In this document: positions 6,309 through 10,576 of the stretch, one piece after another | Layout: each line of letters opens with the position of its first letter | How positions within the stretch are numbered: position 1 is the stretch's first letter | DNA from: Clostridiales bacterium | GTDB lineage: Bacteria > Bacillota > Clostridia > Oscillospirales > Oscillospiraceae | Direction: 5' to 3' | Length of the DNA: 10,576 nucleotides | NCBI GenBank assembly: GCA_021205375.1 | Contig: JAJPXR010000129.1 | Span: 1 to 10,576, forward strand | The notes under the pieces: model-generated | What the model was told of the DNA's origin: nothing | The model's database searches: none | Seen by the model: the letters and a program-made list of their open reading frames with translations, nothing else | Made by a program: the position numbers and the translations under genes

Positions 6309-7438
6309 CTCATTTCTGTTTGAAATTCCTTTAAAATATCCCGCTCGTCGAAGGGCGCTTCCTCCCGGCCCACCAGCATGGTGGTGCGGTCGCCCCGCCC
6401 GGCGAGGATGACCAAATCCCCCGGCTCCGCCGCAGATACCGCCCGGCGGATGGCCTTGGCTCGGTCCGGGACCAGCGTCCCTTTCCGGCCCTGCATCCCG
6501 GCGCGGATGTCCCGGCAGATGTCCTCCACCGGCTCGGTGCGGGGGTCATCGGCGGTGAGATAGACCCGGTCGGCCATGCGGGAAATCACCGAGCCGATTT
6601 GCGCCCGGCGGCTCCGGTCCCGGTCACCTGGCGCGCCGCAGACCAGCAGCAGCCGTCCCTGGGCCATGGAGCGGGCTGTGAGCAGCAAATTCTCCATCTG
6701 CTCCGGGGTGGCGGCGCTGTCGATGAGGGCGGCCACGCCGCCGTCCAGCTCGTGCAGCTCCATACGGCCCGGCACGCCTCCGGCGTGGCCCAGCACCTCC
6801 ACCATCCGTCCCAGAGGGACGTTCCAGAGCTGTCCCACCGTCAAGGCGGCCAGACTGTGGTAAAGGCCGAAGCCGCCGGGGATGGGCAGCCGCACTCGGG
6901 AGATACCCTGGTCGGTCAGGGCCTCGAACTCGATGCGGTTTCGCAGCAGGCGCAGGTTCCGGCCATTGACATCGGCCTCTCCCCGCTTTTCGGCGTAGGT
7001 GCGCTTTTTGCCGGGCCACAGCTCCGCCAGGCGGCGCACGTCGCCGTCATCGATGCAGCACACCAGCGTTTCACACCGGCCGACCAGTTTCTGGCACACC
7101 AGCTCGGCCTCCTGTGGGTTTTGCAGACTGGTGACCACTGCCAGCTCCAGGGGCAGATGTTCCGCCAGCCCCGCCGCCAGCATGGGGACGGTCATGGTGA
7201 ACACCGCCCGGTCACATCCCGCGTCCGCCATGCGGTCCAGGATGTCCGGCAGTTGTCGCGCCCACCCCGGCCACGCCGGAGGCGGAAGCACTTCGTCCCG
7301 CACGTAGCTGTGGCGGGTGGTGATGAGGCCGGTGGTTTGGTTCGCGCCGTCCTCCAGCATCCGGCGCACCAGATGCGCCGTGCAGGTCTTGCCTGCCCCG
7401 CCGATCACCGCCGTCAGCGGGATTCTTGGACTAATCAT
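6302..7438 (-). CDS. MurE-derived Mur ligase-like protein lacking the N-terminal domain and key active-site motifs
   Basis: The product has 378 residues from the ATG at 7438; a TTG three bases earlier is possible but lies only two bases from the nearest AGGA. It begins almost at the ATP-binding loop, so the roughly 100-residue UDP-binding domain of MurE (usual length about 480-500) is missing. MurE descent shows in GVPGRMEL (221-228), PGDRDRSRR (270-278, family GGDRDRGKR), TADDPRTEP (295-303, family SDNPR), IRAGM, PDRAKAIRRA and FDERDI. Lost or altered motifs: the P-loop is IGGAGKTC instead of TGTNGKTT (GxxGKT kept), DHLD is gone, SSH is gone, NADD is CIDD, FNxxNxLAA is FGLYHSLAA, DYAHTPD is DSAATPE, and AGKGHE is AGRGDR. 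I infer it cannot act as a normal UDP-MurNAc-tripeptide synthetase. A retained role in nucleotide binding or as a divisome partner is possible, since the frame is intact over 378 codons. It overlaps the PBP gene by eight bases. Confidence 0.85.
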   Translation of the reverse strand: MISPRIPLTAVIGGAGKTCTAHLVRRMLEDGANQTTGLITTRHSYVRDEVLPPPAWPGWARQLPDILDRMADAGCDRAVFTMTVPMLAAGLAEHLPLELAVVTSLQNPQEAELVCQKLVGRCETLVCCIDDGDVRRLAELWPGKKRTYAEKRGEADVNGRNLRLLRNRIEFEALTDQGISRVRLPIPGGFGLYHSLAALTVGQLWNVPLGRMVEVLGHAGGVPGRMELHELDGGVAALIDSAATPEQMENLLLTARSMAQGRLLLVCGAPGDRDRSRRAQIGSVISRMADRVYLTADDPRTEPVEDICRDIRAGMQGRKGTLVPDRAKAIRRAVSAAEPGDLVILAGRGDRTTMLVGREEAPFDERDILKEFQTEMSC

Positions 7439-9770
7439 CAATTTCCTGTCCTGCGTAGTCGGCCACGGCGCTGTCGGTGAAGTTCACCGTAATGACGCTG
7501 CCCCGCTCCACCTCGGTCCCGGCGGCGGTGCTCTGGCTGTAAGCCAGCGTGGTGCTGTTGTAGTAGCTGGAGGAGCCGGTGGCCGTCATGTAGAGGTCCA
7601 GTTCACTGAGCGCCTCCTTTGCCTGGTCCACCGTCATGCCGGTCAGGTCCGGGACGGTGACGGTGTCGTTGGGGGCCTCCTCCCCCATGTAGAGGATGAC
7701 CTCGCTGCCGCTGGGCAGGGTGGACCCGGAGGCGGGGCACTGGTCGGTGACGGTCTCCCCGTCGCCCACCACCCGGTAGCTCAGGTCCTTGGCCTCCAGC
7801 GCTTCCGCCGCTTCGCTCTCACTCAGCCCTGTCAGAGCGGGCATGGAGACGCTGACGCCGGAGAGGTCGTCGTCGGTATACTGTTTTTCGTAGCCCAGAT
7901 AGTCCAGGATGTCCGCAATCAACTGGCCTGCCACCGGCGCGGCCATGTTGCCACCGGAGATATAGTAACCGGTGGTGGAGTAGTTGCTGCCCGCCGCGTC
8001 CACCTGGGGAGAGTCGAAGGCTACCAGAACGATGATCTCCGGGTCATCCGCCGGAGCGAATCCAACAAAGGAGACGATATACTCGTCGTCCACCAGGGTT
8101 TGGGAAGTGCCGGTCTTGCCGCCGATGCGGTAGCCGGACATATAGGCGTTGCGCCCGGTGAAGCTGGTGACGACCCCTTCCAGGATGGTGGCGCAGCGCT
8201 GGGAGGTCTCCTCGCTGATGACCTGCCGGACGGGGGTGGTGTCCGCCTCATAGGTGGTGTCGCCGTCGGCGTCCACGATGCTCTGCACCACATGGGGGGT
8301 GTAGAGATAACCGCCGTTGACCACCGCGTTGATGGCGGTGATGAGGCTGATGGGGGTGACGGTGAACCGCTGCCCGAAGGAGGCGGTGGCCAGCTCGGTG
8401 ATGCCGAAGTTGTCCAGGCTCCAGATGACGTTGGCGCTTTCGCCGGGCAGGTCGATGCCGGTGGAGTCCATCAGGCCGAACCGCTCCATATAGGAGTAGA
8501 AGGTCTCCGCGCCCAGGCTCTGACCGATAGAGATAAAGGCGGGGTTGCAGGAGTTGCCCACCGCCTCCGCCAGGGTCTGGAGGCCGTGGCCGGAACGGTT
8601 GGAGCAGCGGATGGTGTAGTTGGAGACGGTGACGGAGCCGGTGCAGTTGAAGGTGGTCTCCTCGCTGACGACCCCCTCCTGCAACGCGGCGGCCAGCACC
8701 AGCGACTTGAAGGTGGAGCCAGGCTCGTAGGTGTCGTTCAGCGCCTTGTTGCGCCACATTTCGTTCAGCGCCTCCGACTCGGTGATGGCCCCGGACTCCA
8801 CTTCCTCCTGAAGCACTGAGTCGATGATGGTGCTGTAGTTGTTCAGGTCATAGGTGGGACTGCTGGCCATGCCCAAAATGGCGCCGCTGTCGCAGTCCAT
8901 GACGATGATGAAGCCGCCGTTCTGGGCGTCGTACTTCTCCACGCCGTCCGCCAGCGCGTCCTCGCAGAGCTTCTGGATCTCGGTGGACAGGGTCAGGGTG
9001 ACGGTGCTGCCGCTCTCCGCGTCGTAATACTCCTGATAGAAGTTCAGCAGGTCGGTGCCGCTGGCGTTCTGGGCGGTGACCACCAGGCCGGAGGTCCCGG
9101 ACAGCTCGTCGTCCAGCTCGGCCTCGATGCCGTAAGCGCCGCCGTTGTCGTTGGTGAAGCCGATGATCTGGGCGGCCAGGGTGGAATAGGGGTAATACCG
9201 CTTGGAGTTGGGGGTCAGGTAGATGCAGCCGGAGAGGTCATATTCATCCATGAACTCTCGCACCGCTTCCTCAGTGGTGGCGTCCAGCTTGGTGGCGATT
9301 TTTTTGTACTGGCTGTTGGTGTCCTGACACTTTTCCCGGATGCTGTCGGCCTCCACGCCGTCCAAAATCTCGGAAAGGCCGGTGGCGATGGTCTCTACCA
9401 CGTCCAGGACCTCGCCGGGGTCCTCGCCCTTCTTCTGGGCCTCCTCCGCGGCGGCGTCCAGCTCCTGCTGCTTGTCATTGATGGCCTTGGGGGACAAAAT
9501 CACGTCGTAAGCGCTGGCGCTGATGGCCAGCACGTTGCCCTCGGAGTCGTAGATAGCTCCCCGCTGGGCGGAGACGGACAGCTCGCTGGTCTGCTGCTGC
9601 ACCGCCTTCTGTTCGATCTCGTCGTGGCGGCTGATCTGCCAGTACCACAGCTTGTAGACGATGGGGAGGAACATGACCACGCCGCAAATCACCAGCAGGA
9701 ACACCGTCCTGCGGAAAATGCGCCGGTTGGCCTGGCGGCTGCTGCTCTTTTTTCGCTTTTGCCTGTTCAT
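7431..9770 (-). CDS. ftsI: Class B penicillin-binding protein with two PASTA domains (FtsI/PbpB/SpoVD type)
   Basis: Septal DD-transpeptidase that crosslinks new peptidoglycan outside the membrane, working with FtsW. The product has 779 residues: a very basic cytoplasmic tail, one membrane segment at about 22-40, the PBP dimerisation domain (AQRGAIYDSEGNVLA at 68-82, GAYGIEAELDDELSG at 211-225), and a transpeptidase domain with all three motifs: STFK (Ser352, Lys355), SCN (407-409) and KTGT (552-555). Two C-terminal PASTA domains follow, at about 636-697 (SMPALTGLSESEA) and 702-766 (TVPDLTGMTVDQA). Two PASTA domains match Bacillus PbpB better than SpoVD, which has one, but the split is not reliable across Clostridia. 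The start at 9770 has a G-rich site (GGGGGGGTGGA). It follows ftsL after 113 bases with a hairpin and overlaps the MurE-like gene, so those two are surely cotranscribed. Confidence 0.95.
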   Translation of the reverse strand: MNRQKRKKSSSRQANRRIFRRTVFLLVICGVVMFLPIVYKLWYWQISRHDEIEQKAVQQQTSELSVSAQRGAIYDSEGNVLAISASAYDVILSPKAINDKQQELDAAAEEAQKKGEDPGEVLDVVETIATGLSEILDGVEADSIREKCQDTNSQYKKIATKLDATTEEAVREFMDEYDLSGCIYLTPNSKRYYPYSTLAAQIIGFTNDNGGAYGIEAELDDELSGTSGLVVTAQNASGTDLLNFYQEYYDAESGSTVTLTLSTEIQKLCEDALADGVEKYDAQNGGFIIVMDCDSGAILGMASSPTYDLNNYSTIIDSVLQEEVESGAITESEALNEMWRNKALNDTYEPGSTFKSLVLAAALQEGVVSEETTFNCTGSVTVSNYTIRCSNRSGHGLQTLAEAVGNSCNPAFISIGQSLGAETFYSYMERFGLMDSTGIDLPGESANVIWSLDNFGITELATASFGQRFTVTPISLITAINAVVNGGYLYTPHVVQSIVDADGDTTYEADTTPVRQVISEETSQRCATILEGVVTSFTGRNAYMSGYRIGGKTGTSQTLVDDEYIVSFVGFAPADDPEIIVLVAFDSPQVDAAGSNYSTTGYYISGGNMAAPVAGQLIADILDYLGYEKQYTDDDLSGVSVSMPALTGLSESEAAEALEAKDLSYRVVGDGETVTDQCPASGSTLPSGSEVILYMGEEAPNDTVTVPDLTGMTVDQAKEALSELDLYMTATGSSSYYNSTTLAYSQSTAAGTEVERGSVITVNFTDSAVADYAGQEIDD
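7444..7447 (-). promoter_or_regulatory. Ribosome binding site of the MurE-like gene inside the PBP coding end
   Basis: Minus-strand AGGA five bases before the ATG at 7438, within the last codons of the PBP gene. The start and stop overlap as ATGATTAG, an arrangement typical of translational coupling. The spacing favours ATG at 7438 over TTG at 7441. Confidence 0.55.
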
Positions 9771-9796
9771 TCGTCCACCCCCCCGGCTGTCGAAGA

Positions 9797-9827
9797 AGGG
9801 CGCAAGAATGTACTCTTCTTACGCCCT
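9797..9827 (-). promoter_or_regulatory. Stable hairpin in the ftsL-PBP intergenic region
   Basis: In the minus-strand transcript AGGGCGUAAGAA pairs with UUCUUGCGCCCU over 12 positions around a 7-base loop. One pair is G-U in the minus-strand RNA but would be a C-A mismatch in a plus-strand RNA, which favours function in the dcw transcript. UUCUUCG follows rather than a clean U run, so it is at best a weak terminator or attenuator. It may instead mark an RNA processing or stability site between ftsL and the PBP gene. Confidence 0.5.
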
Positions 9828-9883
9828 CTGTTGTTTCTTATGGCTTTTGCCGTTCTCTCGTCCAAAACACTGATATGTCCCGC

Positions 9884-10453
9884 TTAACTGAAATATGCCC
9901 CCAGGCCGGTGAAGAAGGAGACCACTGCCTGCCAGCAACCCCGCAGCCCGGTGGCCTGCTCCTGCTGGGTATAGACCACGGTGTTATCCGGGGAGGAGAA
10001 CTCGATGTAGACCTTTTGGCTGGCGCTTGGCTCGGTCAGTCCGGCGTCCTCCGCCGCTTGGAGCAGGGTCTCGCTGTCGAACACTTCCTCTTCCTCGGCG
10101 GCCAGCTTGGTGTAGGTGTCCTCCAGCTCGGTCAGCTCGGTCTGGGCGGTCATGGTCTCGGCGTAAACGCTGTTGAGCTGGATGTAGCTGGTCAGCACGC
10201 CCACCGCCAGCATCGCCACCAGCACGAAACCGGCCACGGCGGTGAGGGAGACGGGCTGCTGCTTGCGCAGCTCTACCGGCTGGCGGCGGGCATTTTTGGC
10301 CCGCTGGAGGCCGGTGTCGGAGATGCGCTGCTGTTCCGTGCGCTCCTCGCGCTCCGGCTCATAGGCGACATTGCCGCGGGTGTTGACATCGTAGGCCACA
10401 TTTCCGCTGATAGCCGTCTGATAAGGGTTCTGTCTTTTGCGTCGTGCAGCCAT
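9884..10453 (-). CDS. ftsL: FtsL-like bitopic cell division protein
   Basis: Small divisome protein that forms a coiled-coil complex with DivIC/FtsB and DivIB/FtsQ and signals to FtsW and the PBP. The product has 189 residues: a long cytoplasmic part with many basic residues (1-67), one membrane segment at about 69-90 (SLTAVAGFVLVAMLAVGVLTSY), then a coiled-coil-like stretch (about 95-122, TAQTELTELEDTYTKLAAEE), and an extracellular tail. The N-terminal part carries a short duplication, GNVAYDV and GNVAYEP at 17-23 and 27-33. The tail ends in a second hydrophobic stretch (about 172-188, WQAVVSFFTGLGAYF), unusual for FtsL. Family assignment rests mainly on topology and on its place directly before the class B PBP; sequence identity in this family is low. 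The start at 10453 has a GAGAGG site about ten bases upstream. rsmH and mraZ would be expected further upstream, outside the window. Confidence 0.8.
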   Translation of the reverse strand: MAARRKRQNPYQTAISGNVAYDVNTRGNVAYEPEREERTEQQRISDTGLQRAKNARRQPVELRKQQPVSLTAVAGFVLVAMLAVGVLTSYIQLNSVYAETMTAQTELTELEDTYTKLAAEEEEVFDSETLLQAAEDAGLTEPSASQKVYIEFSSPDNTVVYTQQEQATGLRGCWQAVVSFFTGLGAYFS

Positions 10454-10540
10454 GATGAACTACCTCTCTTATGTAAAGTATAGGGGGGTTCCCCTTTGAA
10501 ATTGATACTTGGGTCATCCTTTGAATCTAGCCGTGTACCG

Positions 10541-10576
10541 GAAACCCCTCCACCATGCTGCGCATGGTCCCCCTCC
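10541..10576 (+). repeat. Intergenic hairpin repeat element, copy D, cut by the window edge
   Basis: Starts GAAACCCCTCC like copies A and C2, followed by a variable first hairpin ACCATGC-TGC-GCATGGT (10552-10568) and the beginning CCCCCTCC of the second hairpin. The rest lies outside the window. It sits about 90 bases upstream of ftsL. Confidence 0.65.

Noticed and set aside
3336..6310. CRISPR array
   Set aside because: The repeats are dispersed, palindromic and of unequal spacing, and the heptamers have no spacers; nothing resembles regular repeat-spacer units, and no cas gene is present.
7317..8819. Plus-strand open frame of 500 codons opposite the PBP gene
   Set aside because: It overlaps most of the transpeptidase domain on the other strand and its translation is a biased Gly/Val/Asp/His mix, as expected for a shadow frame.
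10454..10540. Promoter for ftsL with TATACT near 10475-10480
   Set aside because: No -35 box resembling TTGACA was found at 16-18 bases, and the gene probably belongs to a longer operon starting outside the window.

Overview
The window is part of a division and cell wall (dcw) cluster. Every real gene lies on the minus strand, so transcription runs from high to low coordinates. In that order the genes are an FtsL-like protein, a class B penicillin-binding protein with two PASTA domains (FtsI/PbpB/SpoVD type), a truncated and divergent MurE-like protein, MraY, FtsW (SEDS), MurG, MurA and FtsQ/DivIB. The last gene is cut by the left edge of the window. Strong AGGAGG-type ribosome sites, PASTA domains on the PBP, a murA next to ftsQ and high GC content suggest a GC-rich member of the Clostridia (Bacillota), most likely an Oscillospiraceae-type gut anaerobe. 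That placement rests on gene content and style, not on a database match.

Layout. 1-2081: ftsQ and murA, 12 bases apart. 2146-3276: murG. 3277-3425: a gap with a hairpin repeat element and a heptamer repeat. 3426-4673: ftsW. 4674-4902: a gap with two covarying tandem hairpins, a divergent hairpin element and heptamer repeats in both orientations. 4903-5880: mraY. 5881-6301: a 421-base gap with two facing copies of the hairpin element and another heptamer block. 6302-7438: the MurE-like gene, which overlaps the end of the PBP gene. 7431-9770: the PBP gene. 9771-9883: a gap with one long hairpin. 9884-10453: ftsL. 10454-10576: upstream sequence ending in a further, truncated hairpin element.

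How the genes work together. MurA commits UDP-GlcNAc to peptidoglycan synthesis. MraY and MurG build lipid I and lipid II. FtsW polymerises lipid II, the class B PBP crosslinks it, and FtsL and FtsQ/DivIB belong to the regulatory part of the divisome. The ATP-dependent Mur ligases that add the stem peptide (MurC, D, E, F) are not here in working form. murF and murD, usual in related clusters around mraY, are absent. The gene in the murE position lacks the N-terminal UDP-binding domain and most active-site motifs. This decayed or repurposed MurE, and the dense modular repeats in the gaps on either side of mraY, are the most notable features. Functional murC, D, E and F are expected elsewhere in the genome.
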